From Sphingomonas sp. A2-49 (GTDB lineage: Bacteria; Pseudomonadota; Alphaproteobacteria; Sphingomonadales; Sphingomonadaceae): DNA of 64,000 bases. The notes under the pieces are model-generated. The model saw only the letters and a list, made by a program, of their open reading frames with translations. It did not search any database and had not been told where the DNA came from. The translations under genes were made by a program, and so were the position numbers. Each line of letters begins with the position of its first letter. Positions within the stretch are counted from its first letter, which is position 1. The stretch is from NCBI RefSeq assembly GCF_025548555.1, contig NZ_JAJLPA010000003.1, positions 1 to 64,000 on the forward strand. The letters run 5' to 3'. Below, in pieces: positions 50,432 to 59,898 of this stretch.

Positions 50432-51903
50432 CAGCCGGCGAGTGCCGTCTTGAGCAGGTCGTTGACGACCGCCGGATTGGCCTTGCCGCCCATCGCCTTC
50501 ATCGTCTGGCCGACGAAGAAGCCGAACAGCGCCTCCTTGCCACCGCGATACTGCGCCAGCTGATTGGGGTTCTTCGCGATCACCTCGGCGATCACCGCCT
50601 CGATCGCGCCGGTGTCGCTCGTCTGCTTCAGGCCGCGATCCTCGACGATCTTCGCAGGCGCGTCGCCGGTATCCAGCATCACCTCGAACACCTGCTTGGC
50701 GAGGCTGCCGGACAGCGTGCCGTCGGCGACCAGCGCGAGCAGCTCCGCCGCCTGCGCCGGCGACACCGGCGAGGTCGCGATGTCGCGCCCGGTACGGTTG
50801 AGCGCGCCGAACAGTTCGGACGTCGTCCAGTTCGCCGCCGCGACCGGCTTCGCGCCCGCGTCGAGCAGCGCGTCGAACCAGCGCGCCGCCTCGACCTCCG
50901 CGGTCAGCACGTCGGCCTGATAGGCGGAGATGCCCAGCCCGTCGTACCGCTTGCGCTTGGCGTCGGGCAGTTCGGGAAGGCTCGCGCGGCAATCCGCCAG
51001 GAATGCCTCGTCCAGCTCCAGCGGCAACAAATCGGGATCGGGGAAGTATCGGTAATCGTGCGCGTCCTCCTTGGACCGCATCGACCGCGTCGTGCCGCTC
51101 TCGACGTTGTACAGGCGCGTTTCCTGGACGATGCGGCCGCCGTCCTCGATCACCTCGACCTGCCGCTTCGCCTCATATTCGATCGCTGCCATGACGAAGC
51201 GCACCGAATTGACGTTCTTCGTCTCGGTCCGGGTGCCCAGCGCGTCGCCCGGCTTGCGAACGCTGACGTTGACGTCGGCGCGCATAGAGCCTTCCTCCAT
51301 GTTGCCGTCGCAGCTGCCGACGTAGCGCAGGATCGCGCGCAGCTTGCGCAGATACGCCCCCGCCTCCGCCGGCGAACGCATGTCCGGGCGGCTGACGATC
51401 TCCATCAGCGCGACGCCCGACCGGTTGAGGTCGACGTAGGAGCGCGTCGGATGCTGGTCGTGCATCAGCTTGCCCGCATCCTGCTCGACATGGATGCGCT
51501 CGACGCCGATCGTCTTGGTCGCGTCGGGACGCTTGTCGTCCGGGCTGATCTCGATCGCGCCCTCGCCGACCAGCGGATGATAGAGCTGGCTGATCTGGTA
51601 GCCCTGCGGCAGGTCGGCGTAGAAATAATTCTTGCGGTCGAACCGCGACCAGCGGTTGATCTGCGCATCGATCGCCATGCCGGTCCTCACCGCCTGGCGG
51701 ATGCATTCCTGGTTCGGCACCGGCAGCATGCCCGGCATCGCCGCATCGACCAGCGACACCTGCGTATTGGGCTCCGCCCCGAACGCGGTCGCGGCGCCCG
51801 AGAACAGCTTGGCGTTCGACGTTACCTGCGCATGGACCTCCAGGCCGATCACGACCTCCCATTCGCCGGTGGCGCCCTGGATGCGATAGCTGGTGTCGGT
51901 CAT
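50431..51903 (-). CDS. gatB: Asp/Glu-tRNA amidotransferase subunit B
   Basis: This 490-residue subunit of GatCAB binds misacylated tRNA and activates it for transamidation to Gln-tRNA or Asn-tRNA. It shows [48 protein letters not shown] and the C-terminal YqeY-like tail ([23 protein letters not shown]). Length is normal. The ATG overlaps the stop of a VapC toxin gene (ATGA), which separates it from gatA. Confidence 0.97.
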   Translation of the reverse strand: MTDTSYRIQGATGEWEVVIGLEVHAQVTSNAKLFSGAATAFGAEPNTQVSLVDAAMPGMLPVPNQECIRQAVRTGMAIDAQINRWSRFDRKNYFYADLPQGYQISQLYHPLVGEGAIEISPDDKRPDATKTIGVERIHVEQDAGKLMHDQHPTRSYVDLNRSGVALMEIVSRPDMRSPAEAGAYLRKLRAILRYVGSCDGNMEEGSMRADVNVSVRKPGDALGTRTETKNVNSVRFVMAAIEYEAKRQVEVIEDGGRIVQETRLYNVESGTTRSMRSKEDAHDYRYFPDPDLLPLELDEAFLADCRASLPELPDAKRKRYDGLGISAYQADVLTAEVEAARWFDALLDAGAKPVAAANWTTSELFGALNRTGRDIATSPVSPAQAAELLALVADGTLSGSLAKQVFEVMLDTGDAPAKIVEDRGLKQTSDTGAIEAVIAEVIAKNPNQLAQYRGGKEALFGFFVGQTMKAMGGKANPAVVNDLLKTALAG

Positions 51904-52316
51904 GAATGCGTCTCTGGCGTGATGAGGGGAAGGTCGGGGAAATAGCGGCGATAGATCCGGGTGTCGCGGGTGAGCAGCGATGCACCCGCGGTCAGGGCAT
52001 GCGCACCGATGAAGAAGTCGGCGAGCGGGCGCTTCGCCTCCCCACCCCCCCGTTCGGCGCGCGCCGTCAGGAACCGATGTCCGGCCTCAAAGGCGGCGGC
52101 CGCGTTCAGCGGGCTCAGGGTCAATTCCAACGGCGCGATGGCCCCATGCAACGCCATCAGCGTCGGATAATCGCGGCTGAGCTCCGCGATCACGATGACG
52201 TCGATCAGCAGTTCGCCGTCGGCACGCGCATCCCCCAGTCGCTCGAGGGACCACGATCGCCAGTCCGGATCGTCCTGCAATACATCGATGATAACATTGG
52301 TGTCGACGAAGATCAC
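51900..52316 (-). CDS. vapC: VapC-family PIN-domain toxin (module 2)
   Basis: This 138-residue PIN-domain RNase toxin has active-site acids in [11 protein letters not shown] (Asp), IVIAELS (Glu), [13 protein letters not shown] (Asp) and [14 protein letters not shown] (Asp). It is only distantly similar to the toxin at 28006. The GTG at 52316 overlaps the antitoxin stop as GTGA; a TTG three bases earlier is an alternative. Its stop overlaps the gatB ATG (ATGA), the same junction seen between vapC and trmD. Confidence 0.9.
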   Translation of the reverse strand: MIFVDTNVIIDVLQDDPDWRSWSLERLGDARADGELLIDVIVIAELSRDYPTLMALHGAIAPLELTLSPLNAAAAFEAGHRFLTARAERGGGEAKRPLADFFIGAHALTAGASLLTRDTRIYRRYFPDLPLITPETHS

Positions 52317-52615
52317 CAATCCTCCAGCCGATGCGGCCTGATGTAATCCATATATTCGTCGGTCGTCGCAAAGCCCGTGTCAAGCGTACCCACCACCGAC
52401 TGGATCTGCGCGAGATACTTCGCCTTCCGCTCGGCTCGGGTTTCGCCGGTCTGGCGTGGCACGACGGTTACCTGCCCTTCGGCATTCAGGCCGACGGTAA
52501 TCTCTCCGCCGGGCACGAGCCCAGCGTGGTCGCGCAAATGCTTGGGGATCAGCACCTGGCCCTTGCTGGTCATGTTGCCGTCGGCCGTATCGGTTATCGG
52601 ACCATGGACATTCAT
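52313..52615 (-). CDS. vapB: VapB-family AbrB/SpoVT-type antitoxin (module 2)
   Basis: This 100-residue protein has an AbrB-type DNA-binding domain (MTSKGQVLIPKHLRDHAGL, then PGGEITVGL) and a charged C-terminal tail for toxin binding. I use the ATG at 52615, preceded by GGAG; the ATG at 52573 at the start of the domain would give an 86-residue form. A perfect 18-bp palindrome lies 13-30 bases upstream as the likely autoregulatory operator. Confidence 0.88.
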   Translation of the reverse strand: MNVHGPITDTADGNMTSKGQVLIPKHLRDHAGLVPGGEITVGLNAEGQVTVVPRQTGETRAERKAKYLAQIQSVVGTLDTGFATTDEYMDYIRPHRLEDW

Positions 52616-52627
52616 CGGATCACTCCA

Positions 52628-52645
52628 GTGTTACCAAGGTAACAC
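52628..52645. promoter_or_regulatory. VapBC module 2 operator (perfect palindrome)
   Basis: GTGTTACC-AA-GGTAACAC is a perfect 8-bp inverted repeat in the 46-bp gap between gatA and vapB. Toxin-antitoxin complexes of this type bind such sites to repress their own transcription. Confidence 0.75.
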
Positions 52646-52661
52646 CTCTACCGCCGACCGT

Positions 52662-54143
52662 CTACCACCAAGCATCCGGCCGCGCGGTGAAGCCCGCGCG
52701 CTGCTCGATCGCGAGGCCGGCGTTAAGCACGCCCTGCTCGTCGAGCGGCCGGCCGATGATCTGCAACCCCAGCGGCAACCCGTCCTTGTCGAGCCCGCCC
52801 GGCACGCTCATCGCCGGCAGCCCGGCGAGGCTGGAGGGCACCGTGAACACGTCGTTGAGGTACATCGCGATCGGATCCGCCGATTTCTCGCCGAGCGCGA
52901 ACGCCGCCGACGGCGCGGTCGGGGTCAGCAGCACGTCGCACGCATCCCACGCACGCTCGAAATCGCGCGCGATCAGCGCCCGCACCTTCTGCGCCTGCGT
53001 GTAATAGGCGTCGTAGAAGCCCGCCGACAGCACATAGGTGCCGATCATGATCCGCCGCTTCACCTCCGCGCCGAAGCCGTCGGCGCGGGTCGCGGCATAC
53101 ATGTCCTGCAACCCCGCCCCCTCGGGCAGGTCGCGCAGGCCGTAGCGGACGCCGTCGTAGCGGGCGAGGTTCGACGACGCCTCCGCCGGCGCGATGATGT
53201 AATAGGCGGGCAGCGCATATTTCGTGTGCGGCAGCGACACCTCGACGATCTCTGCGCCGGCGTCCTTCAGCCAGTCGATCCCCTGCTGCCACAGCGCATC
53301 GATCTCGGCCGGGCTGCCATCGACGCGATATTCACGCGGGATGCCGACGCGCCTGCCGCGCAGGTCGGCCGACAGCCCCTGCTCCCAGCGCGGCACGTCG
53401 AGCTTGAGCGAGGTGGCGTCCTTGGCGTCGAACCCCGCCATCGCCTCCAGCATGATCGCGCAGTCGCGCACGTCGCGCGCCATCGGCCCCGCCTGGTCGA
53501 GGCTGGAGGCGAAGGCGATCGTGCCCCAGCGCGAGCAGCGGCCATAGGTCGGCTTGATCCCGCTGATCCCGGTGAACGCCGCCGGCTGGCGGATCGAGCC
53601 GCCGGTGTCGGTGCCGGTCGCGCCCGGACACAGGCGCGCCGCCACCGCCGACGAGCTGCCCCCCGACGAGCCGCCCGGCGCCAGACTGGCATTCCCGCCC
53701 GCCTTGCGCCACGGCGAAACGACATTGCCGAACGCGCTCGTCTCGTTCGACGAGCCCATCGCGAACTGGTCCATGTTGAGCTTGCCGAGCATGCCCGCGC
53801 CCGCATCCCACAGGTTCTGCGACACCGTCGATTCGTAGGTCGGCACGAACCCTTCGAGGATATGGCTCGCCGCCGTGGTCGCCACGCCCCTGGTGCAGAA
53901 CAGGTCCTTCATCCCGATCGGCACGCCGGCGAGCGGCTTCAGCGTCTCGCCCGCCGCGCGCGCGGCATCGGCGGCGCGCGCGGCGGCCAGCGCATGGTCG
54001 GGGGTTTCGACCAGGAAGGCGTTGAGCGGCTTGGCCTTGGCCACCTTCACCACGAACGCGTCGGCGACGTCGAGCGCGGAAAAGGCGCCGCTGCGCACGC
54101 CGTCGCGGATGCCGGCGATGCCGAGATCGGTCAGGTCGGCCAT
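52662..54143 (-). CDS. gatA: Asp/Glu-tRNA amidotransferase subunit A
   Basis: This 493-residue amidase subunit frees ammonia from glutamine for GatB. The amidase-signature triad is present: Lys in [12 protein letters not shown], and the two Ser in [41 protein letters not shown] is represented by [13 protein letters not shown] and GIKPTYGR. The ATG shares one base with the gatC stop. It is followed by VapBC module 2 and not directly by gatB. Confidence 0.97.
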   Translation of the reverse strand: MADLTDLGIAGIRDGVRSGAFSALDVADAFVVKVAKAKPLNAFLVETPDHALAAARAADAARAAGETLKPLAGVPIGMKDLFCTRGVATTAASHILEGFVPTYESTVSQNLWDAGAGMLGKLNMDQFAMGSSNETSAFGNVVSPWRKAGGNASLAPGGSSGGSSSAVAARLCPGATGTDTGGSIRQPAAFTGISGIKPTYGRCSRWGTIAFASSLDQAGPMARDVRDCAIMLEAMAGFDAKDATSLKLDVPRWEQGLSADLRGRRVGIPREYRVDGSPAEIDALWQQGIDWLKDAGAEIVEVSLPHTKYALPAYYIIAPAEASSNLARYDGVRYGLRDLPEGAGLQDMYAATRADGFGAEVKRRIMIGTYVLSAGFYDAYYTQAQKVRALIARDFERAWDACDVLLTPTAPSAAFALGEKSADPIAMYLNDVFTVPSSLAGLPAMSVPGGLDKDGLPLGLQIIGRPLDEQGVLNAGLAIEQRAGFTARPDAWW

Positions 54144-54445
54144 TATTCGATCACCTTGGGAACGGTAAAGAAGCCGTGTTCGGCCTGGGGTGCGTTGGTC
54201 ATCAGCGCGTCGCGGATGCCGCCGCCGGTCAGCGGGTCGGCGTTCACGACGTCGTCGCGCAGGCGCAGCGTGTTGGGGATGACCGCGGTCATCGGCTCGA
54301 CGCCGGTCGTGTCGACCTCCCCCAATTGCTCGATCCAGCCGAGGATGTTGCTGAGTTCGGGGGCGAGGCGGCCGGCGTCCTCGTCGGTGATCGCGATGCG
54401 CGCGAGCGCGGCGACCTTCTTCACGGTGGCGGTGTCTACGGACAT
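54143..54445 (-). CDS. gatC: Asp/Glu-tRNA amidotransferase subunit C
   Basis: This 100-residue subunit stabilises GatA. It matches the family throughout: [32 protein letters not shown] is represented by [12 protein letters not shown] and [12 protein letters not shown], with [12 protein letters not shown] and FFTVPKVIE at the end. It heads the gatC-gatA-vapB-vapC-gatB-ppi transcript, 107 bp from the divergent DUF3089 gene. Confidence 0.95.
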   Translation of the reverse strand: MSVDTATVKKVAALARIAITDEDAGRLAPELSNILGWIEQLGEVDTTGVEPMTAVIPNTLRLRDDVVNADPLTGGGIRDALMTNAPQAEHGFFTVPKVIE

Positions 54446-54552
54446 GGCGTGCGGCTAGCAGAGGCGGCTCCCACAGCGCAACCGCGTGTTGCCGTTTCGG
54501 CGGGGCTCGTTCATCAGGGCGGCCGTCCCCTGCCCCACCGGAACCCGACGCC

Positions 54553-55662
54553 TTGGCCCGCAAATTCCTCTACGTCTTCGCGTTCCTGATCGCGCTCGTG
54601 ATCGCCGGCGCCTTCGCCTATCGCCTCTACGGCGTCGAGATCCTGCGCATGGCGCTGGTGCCGTCGGAGCAGTTCCGGGCGCAACCGCGCGTCGATCCGA
54701 AGGTCTATGCCGACCAGGGGATGTGGATCGCCCGCCCGGACGTCCCCGGCAATCCCGCGCTTTGGACCCCCGCCGGCTACGCCGCGGGGTCGCGGCCGGC
54801 GGCGGCGGTGTTCTTCATCCACCCGACCTCGTACATCGGCCGCGCCCATTGGAACGCGACGCTGGACGATGCCGAGACGAACGCGCGCGCCGCGATCTTC
54901 CTGCGCGGCCAGGCGAGCGCGTTCAACGCCGCGGGCGAGATCTGGTCGCCGCGCTATCGGCAGGCGACGTTCGGCGCGTTCCTGACCAGCGTCGCCGACG
55001 CCAACCGCGCGCTCGACCTCGCCTATGGCGACGTCGCCGCCGCCTTCGCGGCGTTCGTGCGGCAGGTCGGGCCCGACCGGCCGATCATCCTCGCCGGGCA
55101 CAGCCAGGGCGCGCTGCACCTCACCCGGCTGCTGCGCGAACAGGTGGCGGGCAAGCCGATCGCGCGCCGCATCGTCGCCGCCTATGTCGTCGGCTGGCCG
55201 GTGTCGCGCACCACCGATCTCGCCGCGCTCGGCCTGCCGCAATGCACCCGCGCCGATCAGGCGCATTGCCTGCTGTCGTGGGAAAGCTTCGCCGAGCCCG
55301 CCGACCCGTCGCAGGTCACCGACCTGTACGACCGCAGCCGCGGCTTCGATGGCCGTCCGCGCAAGGACACACCGCTGGTCTGCACCAACCCGCTGACCGG
55401 CACCGCCGACACCGCCGCGCCGGCGCGCGCCAACCGCGGTACCCTCTATCCCACCGCGGACCTCGCCAGCGCGACGATCGCGGCGGGCAAGGTGCCCGCG
55501 CGCTGCGGCCCGCGCGGCGTCCTGCTGATCGGCGCCGCCCCCGACGTCGGCAGCTACGTGCTGCCGGGCAACAATTATCACGTCTACGACTACAGCCTGT
55601 TCTGGTTGAACGTGCGCGCCGACGCCGGCCGCCGCCTCGCCGCCTTCGGGGCGGGCCGGTGA
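54553..55662 (+). CDS. DUF3089 alpha/beta-hydrolase-like protein, membrane-anchored
   Basis: This 369-residue protein starts with an uncleaved-looking membrane helix ([19 protein letters not shown]). The DUF3089 domain shows [17 protein letters not shown] near residue 93, a nucleophile elbow GHSQG with Ser184, and [12 protein letters not shown] near the end carrying the expected His. The substrate is unknown; a lipase or esterase role is possible. The TTG start at 54553 is the first in-frame option fitting the helix, though its ribosome-binding site is weak. The stop overlaps the ruvX GTG. Confidence 0.85.
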   Translation: MARKFLYVFAFLIALVIAGAFAYRLYGVEILRMALVPSEQFRAQPRVDPKVYADQGMWIARPDVPGNPALWTPAGYAAGSRPAAAVFFIHPTSYIGRAHWNATLDDAETNARAAIFLRGQASAFNAAGEIWSPRYRQATFGAFLTSVADANRALDLAYGDVAAAFAAFVRQVGPDRPIILAGHSQGALHLTRLLREQVAGKPIARRIVAAYVVGWPVSRTTDLAALGLPQCTRADQAHCLLSWESFAEPADPSQVTDLYDRSRGFDGRPRKDTPLVCTNPLTGTADTAAPARANRGTLYPTADLASATIAAGKVPARCGPRGVLLIGAAPDVGSYVLPGNNYHVYDYSLFWLNVRADAGRRLAAFGAGR

Positions 55663-56120
55663 TTACGCCCGAGCGCGCCGAATTCCGCGCCGCGCTGCCC
55701 GACGGGGGGCGGCTGATCGGCCTCGACCTCGGCACCAAGACGATCGGCACCGCCCTGTGCGATGCCGGCTGGAGCTTCGCCAGCCCCGCCACCCTCGTCC
55801 GCCGCAGCAAGTTCACCAAGGACAAGGCGGCGATCGTGGCGCTGATCGCGGCGCAGCACGTCCGCGGCATCGTCCTCGGCCTGCCCCTCAACCTCGACGG
55901 CAGCGAGAGCCCGCGCAGCCAGTCGACCCGCGCCTTCGCGCGCAACTGCGCGGACATCGGCCTGCCGATCCTCCTGTGGGACGAACGCTGGTCGACCGTG
56001 GCGGTCGAACGCACGATGATCGAACAGGACATGAGCCGCGCGAAACGCGCCGAACGCATCGACAACCTCGCGGCGGCGCATATCCTGCAGGCGGCGATCG
56101 ATGCGCTGGTGATGGTGTAG
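55659..56120 (+). CDS. ruvX: RuvX/YqgF putative pre-16S rRNA nuclease
   Basis: This 153-residue RNase-H-like protein is of the YqgF family, implicated in 16S rRNA 5' maturation and originally named as a Holliday-junction resolvase. Motifs are [13 protein letters not shown] (first Asp), [30 protein letters not shown] (Glu) and [12 protein letters not shown] (Asp). It starts with GTG overlapping the previous stop (GTGA). Confidence 0.93.
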   Translation: MITPERAEFRAALPDGGRLIGLDLGTKTIGTALCDAGWSFASPATLVRRSKFTKDKAAIVALIAAQHVRGIVLGLPLNLDGSESPRSQSTRAFARNCADIGLPILLWDERWSTVAVERTMIEQDMSRAKRAERIDNLAAAHILQAAIDALVMV

Positions 56121-56243
56121 GCGCAGCCGGCGTCGGGCCGGCGGGCAGGCGCTCTGCGGACGAGCCGGGGGGTTGCAGGCGCTCGGTTCAAGGCCACCGG
56201 CTTTGCCGCAAAGGGTCGAATTTAGGGAAAGGCGGGCGCCAAG

Positions 56244-56717
56244 CTAAGGCCGGTCAGATAGGACGTTGCAAACCTTTTGAACGATTCCCTCGGGTGTGCG
56301 GTAGGTTTGAAAGCCCATAGCATCATAGTATCTTAGGCCGGATGGATTATCGGCGCCGATATATGCGTCGATCATTTCCAAACCCGCTTCAAGTGCGGCT
56401 TCCCGGGTTGCCATGAACAAGAGTTTGCCCACGCCCCGTCGGTGCACTTTTGGGCTGATATGAGTACCAATGATGCCCCATCCATCCGGTGTTTCATACG
56501 GGTTTCCAGCGACGGCCTTCTTCAGAGATTGAAAGCCGACGACGCTTTCCGCCTCGTTGATAGCAACGGTGCATTGAATGCTCGTAGGATCGGCGATGTA
56601 GCGGCCTATAACAAACTCGACATCGTTAGGACGCTGACGGCCGGCATGTTTGCTGATCTCGCGGAGCACTTGGCTCATTCCCTCGGCATCATCGATCGAT
56701 GCGACGCGCGTTTTCAT
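56244..56717 (-). CDS. GNAT-family N-acetyltransferase
   Basis: This 157-residue protein has the GNAT fold, with GWGIIGTHISPKVHRRGVGKLLFMAT shown by the acetyl-CoA loop motif VHRRGVGKLL near residue 92 and ADNPSGLRYYDAMGFQTYRT near 123. It resembles phosphinothricin/L-amino-acid acetyltransferases, but the substrate is unknown. Its codon use is visibly less GC-rich than neighbouring housekeeping genes, suggesting horizontal gain. A hairpin lies just upstream of the start. Confidence 0.88.
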   Translation of the reverse strand: MKTRVASIDDAEGMSQVLREISKHAGRQRPNDVEFVIGRYIADPTSIQCTVAINEAESVVGFQSLKKAVAGNPYETPDGWGIIGTHISPKVHRRGVGKLLFMATREAALEAGLEMIDAYIGADNPSGLRYYDAMGFQTYRTPEGIVQKVCNVLSDRP

Positions 56718-56733
56718 TGCAGTTCCTCAAAGC

Positions 56734-56758
56734 GGCATTTTATCGCATTCAAAATGCC
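56734..56758. other. AT-rich hairpin in the GNAT leader
   Basis: GGCATTTT and AAAATGCC form a perfect 8-bp stem with a 9-base loop, 17 bases upstream of the GNAT start on the minus strand. It may end the upstream membrane-protein transcript or influence GNAT translation. Confidence 0.45.
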
Positions 56759-56836
56759 GAGCCCAGCATCTGACCGCAACACGCACGTCGCATGGTATTT
56801 CAGGGAGTGCGCGACGGTCGTGAGTGCAGGCAACGG

Positions 56837-57127
56837 CTACTGAGGGCATGTCATCGGCAAGCTGTTGACGTAAAACAGAAACCACCAACCCAAAGCGATT
56901 TGGGCGACAGGAATCGCAACTGCTGCAATCCATGACTGCCAACGCCGAGCCAAAAGGCAGTAAGCAACGCTGAATACTATGATACTGACAATCTTGTAGG
57001 TATTTGCCTGCTTCCCGATGCCGGTGCATTCTGGCGCAACGACCATCGCCATCAGGGTCAAAGGCTGAAGGGCGATCATCAAAACCATGGAAAACGCAAG
57101 AATCGCGTTTCTCATTGTCGGGCTCAT
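56837..57127 (-). CDS. Small hypothetical membrane protein
   Basis: This 96-residue protein has three probable membrane segments (about residues 7-29, 43-60 and 66-87), separated by a short loop with one Cys. I recognise no family. GAGGGACG precedes the ATG at 57127. Base composition is lower in GC than the surroundings, like the neighbouring GNAT gene, which suggests both came in together. Confidence 0.6.
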   Translation of the reverse strand: MSPTMRNAILAFSMVLMIALQPLTLMAMVVAPECTGIGKQANTYKIVSIIVFSVAYCLLARRWQSWIAAVAIPVAQIALGWWFLFYVNSLPMTCPQ

Positions 57128-57298
57128 GTTAATCGTCCCTCCGCGCTTCAGGGTATACGCGTCCAATCGACGTTCGACGATTTGTCAGTAGTGGCTGACC
57201 CAAGCGTTCCCGCAAACGAACGCGTAGCGGGAAACGCAATCACACATCGCGCAAACGCCTGATTGCGGATCCGGCTTTCCCGATATCTGTTCCCGATT

Positions 57299-57330
57299 GC
57301 CGTTTCCCGAAACCATCTTTCGGAAACGGC
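57299..57330. repeat. Strong hairpin in the pre-pyrB interval
   Basis: GCCGTTTCCCGAAA (57299-57312) pairs with TTTCGGAAACGGC (57318-57330), giving 13 base pairs with one bulged C and a 5-base loop. Two TTCCCGA copies lie just upstream (within 57277-57296). It may be a terminator, an RNA element or part of a short mobile palindrome. Confidence 0.6.
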
Positions 57331-57549
57331 GAAACAGGAAATGCCACGCATGACACATCCGGCGTTCGATGCCTCGCATGGCCTCCTGATCGGGCGCCCC
57401 CGCATACATGCTGCGAACGCGTTCCATCGCCCATATCTCGCGGCGGCGGGATAGCGGACATCATGTCTCGCACGGCGTTCATACGAATCCGGACCTTGAT
57501 GTCCCCCCGCCCGGCCGCCTGTCGCGCATTCGCGACGGCACCATACAAA

Positions 57550-57561
57550 GGGAGCGCTCCC
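57550..57561. promoter_or_regulatory. LacI-type palindrome upstream of pyrB
   Basis: GGGAGCGCTCCC is a perfect 12-bp palindrome with the central CG typical of LacI/GalR-family operators (for instance CelR-type sites). It lies 91 bases before the pyrB ATG. Whether it controls pyrB or is a remnant is unknown. Confidence 0.4.
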
Positions 57562-57651
57562 GAGGCCGACGTGCCGTCCACTTCGCACACCGCCCGCCCC
57601 CTCACCACCTCGCTTGCTCCCGCCCCGCGGCGGCGCTACGCCGCGCGCTTG

Positions 57652-58635
57652 ATGCAACGTTCAGACCACAGCCCCGCCGCCCAGATCCCGGGCGGCGCCG
57701 TCTTTCCGCACCGGCACCTGACCGGCATAGACGGGCTCCAGCCGCACGAGATCGCGTTCCTGCTCGACGAGGCGGAGACCTGGGTCGGTGCCAATCGCGC
57801 CCACGCCGCGCCCGACAAGCGGCTCGCGGGCCTGACGCAGATCAACGCCTTCTTCGAAAACAGCACGCGCACGCTGCTGAGCTTCGAGATCGCCGGCAAG
57901 CGGCTCGGCGCGGACGTCGTCAACATGCACGCCGCCACGTCGAGCGTGAAGAAGGGCGAGACGCTGATCGACACCGCGCAGACGCTGAACGCGATGCGCG
58001 CCGACGTCATCGTCATCCGCCACATGGCGAGCGGCGCGGTGCGGCTGATCGCGGACAAGGTCGACTGCCCCGTCCTCAACGCCGGCGACGGGCGGCACGA
58101 ACATCCGACGCAGGCGCTGCTCGACGCGCTGACCATCCGCCGCCGCCGCGGCACGATCGCCGGCCAGCGCGTCGTCATCTGCGGCGACGTGCTGCACAGC
58201 CGCGTCGCGCGGTCGAACATCCTCGCGCTCACCGCGCTCGCCGCGGAGGTGCGGGTCTGCGCGCCCTCGACGCTGATGCCCGCCGCGATCGAGCGGATGG
58301 GGGTGACGCCGTTCACCGATTTCGACGTGGCGCTGACCGGCGCGGACGTGGTGATGATGCTGCGTGTGCAGAACGAGCGGATGGCGGGCGGCCATATCCC
58401 GTCGAGCCGCGAATACCGCCTGCGCTACGGCCTCACCCCCGAACGGCTCGCGAAGCTGCCCGACGCGCTGGTGATGCACCCCGGCCCGATGAACCGCGGG
58501 GTGGAGATCGATTCGGCGGTGGCGGACGGGCCGCAGTCGGCGATCACCGAACAGGTCGAGATGGGGGTCGCGGTGCGGATGGCGTGCATGGACGTGCTGA
58601 CCCGGCGGGCGCGCGGCGTGGAGGGCTGGGCATGA
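57652..58635 (+). CDS. pyrB: Aspartate carbamoyltransferase catalytic chain
   Basis: This 327-residue enzyme condenses carbamoyl phosphate with aspartate, the committed step of pyrimidine synthesis. It shows the carbamoyl-phosphate loop [13 protein letters not shown] near residue 74, [12 protein letters not shown] near 150 and [11 protein letters not shown] near 280. The ATG at 57652 fits the family start; an upstream extension in the same frame is possible. Its stop overlaps the next gene (ATGA), giving the pyrB-pyrC' arrangement of class A transcarbamoylases. Carbamoyl phosphate comes from CarAB, also in this window. Confidence 0.95.
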   Translation: MQRSDHSPAAQIPGGAVFPHRHLTGIDGLQPHEIAFLLDEAETWVGANRAHAAPDKRLAGLTQINAFFENSTRTLLSFEIAGKRLGADVVNMHAATSSVKKGETLIDTAQTLNAMRADVIVIRHMASGAVRLIADKVDCPVLNAGDGRHEHPTQALLDALTIRRRRGTIAGQRVVICGDVLHSRVARSNILALTALAAEVRVCAPSTLMPAAIERMGVTPFTDFDVALTGADVVMMLRVQNERMAGGHIPSSREYRLRYGLTPERLAKLPDALVMHPGPMNRGVEIDSAVADGPQSAITEQVEMGVAVRMACMDVLTRRARGVEGWA

Positions 58636-59861
58636 CGACGACGCCGACGATCGCCTTCCTCGATGCGCGGCTCGCCTGCCCCGTCGGCGGGGTGCGGCCG
58701 GGCGGCCTGCTGGTCCGCGACGGCGCGATCGCCGCGGCCGGGACGTTCGACCTGCCCGCCGACGCGCTGACGGTCGACTGCGGCGGGCAGACGCTCGCCC
58801 CCGGCATCGTCGACCTCGGCGTCTTCCGGATCGACCGCGCGGCGTTCCGCGCCGGCGGCATCGTCCGCGTCGCGCTGATGCCCGACGGCAATCCGGTGCT
58901 GGACGATCCCGGCATCGTCCAGCGTGCCGCGCTGATCGGCAAGCCCGACCTGTGGATCCATCCGATCGCCGCCGCGACGCGCGGGCTCGCCGGCAGCGAC
59001 ATGGCGGAGATGGCGATCTGCGCCTCCGCCGGCGCGCGCGCGGTCGGCACCGGCCGCGGCTGGATCGCCGATTCGGGCGTCATGCACCGCGTGCTGGCCT
59101 ATGCCCGCGACCTCGACATCGCCGTCGTCAGCCATGCCGAGGACGGCGCGCTGGCGGCGGGCGCGGTGACCACCGACGGCGAGACCGCGACGCGCCTCGG
59201 CCTCGCCTCCGCCCCCGCCGTCGCCGAGGCGCTGGCGGTGGCGCGCGACCTGATGCTGGCGGAGGAAACCGGCGCGCGGCTCCACATCCGCCAGGCGACC
59301 ACGGCCGCCGCATTCGACCTGATCCGCGCAGGCCGCCGCCGCGGCGTCCGCGTCACCTGCGGCATCACGCCGGCGCACCTGCACCTGTCCGACATCGCGA
59401 TGAGCGATTTCCGCACCTACGCGCATCTGTCGCCGCCGCTGCGCGGCGAGAGCGACCGGCAGGCGGCGCTGGCCGCGGTGAGGGACGGGACGATCGACGT
59501 CCTGTCGTCGGGCCACGATCCCCACGGTGCCGAGGAAAAGCGGCTGCCCTTCGCCGATTCGGCGGCGGGGATGGCGGGTGCGGAGACGCTGTTGCCGCTC
59601 GGGTTGATGCTGGTGCGCGACGGGCTGGTACCGCTCGACCGGCTGATGGCGATGCTGTCGGCCAATCCGGCACGCGTGCTGGGGCTCGACACCGGCACGC
59701 TGGAGGTGGGCAAACCCGCCGACGTGATGCTGTTCGACCCGGACACGCCGTGGCAGATCGACGGCACCGCCTTCGCCGCCTCGGCCGGCAACACGCCGTT
59801 CGACGGACTGCCCGTGCAGGGCCGCGTGCTGCGACTATGGAAGGCAGGCCGCGAGATCTAG
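58632..59861 (+). CDS. PyrC'-type non-catalytic dihydroorotase-like protein
   Basis: This 409-residue amidohydrolase-fold protein aligns with dihydroorotase ([11 protein letters not shown], the [26 protein letters not shown] end shown by [12 protein letters not shown], and ANPARVLGL). The metal-binding DxHxH motif reads Asp61-Leu-Gly63-Val-Phe65, losing both histidines, and the catalytic Asp of the DHAPH motif is Gly294 (SSGHDPH). It should not hydrolyse dihydroorotate. In Pseudomonas an inactive PyrC' is needed to assemble PyrB into a dodecamer, and the coupling to pyrB suggests the same role. An active PyrC must be encoded elsewhere. Confidence 0.85.
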   Translation: MTTTPTIAFLDARLACPVGGVRPGGLLVRDGAIAAAGTFDLPADALTVDCGGQTLAPGIVDLGVFRIDRAAFRAGGIVRVALMPDGNPVLDDPGIVQRAALIGKPDLWIHPIAAATRGLAGSDMAEMAICASAGARAVGTGRGWIADSGVMHRVLAYARDLDIAVVSHAEDGALAAGAVTTDGETATRLGLASAPAVAEALAVARDLMLAEETGARLHIRQATTAAAFDLIRAGRRRGVRVTCGITPAHLHLSDIAMSDFRTYAHLSPPLRGESDRQAALAAVRDGTIDVLSSGHDPHGAEEKRLPFADSAAGMAGAETLLPLGLMLVRDGLVPLDRLMAMLSANPARVLGLDTGTLEVGKPADVMLFDPDTPWQIDGTAFAASAGNTPFDGLPVQGRVLRLWKAGREI

Positions 59862-59898
59862 CGGGCGGATCGTCCGGGTCGACGGTTGGTCATCCGGA

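Larger units (their letters stand above)
57128..57651. other. Lower-GC, palindrome-rich non-coding interval upstream of pyrB
   Basis: I find no supported gene in these 524 bases. The left half is relatively AT-rich and has several TTCCCGA/CGGGAAAC copies and a strong hairpin at 57299-57330. The right half is GC-rich, with a perfect GGGAGCGCTCCC palindrome about 90 bases before pyrB. The pyrB frame stays open through much of it, so a longer PyrB cannot be excluded. Confidence 0.6.

Noticed and set aside
57185..57427. 80-codon minus-strand Cys-containing ORF before pyrB
   Set aside because: It lies across the hairpin and repeated TTCCCGA motifs, lacks a convincing ribosome-binding site and has no recognisable domain.
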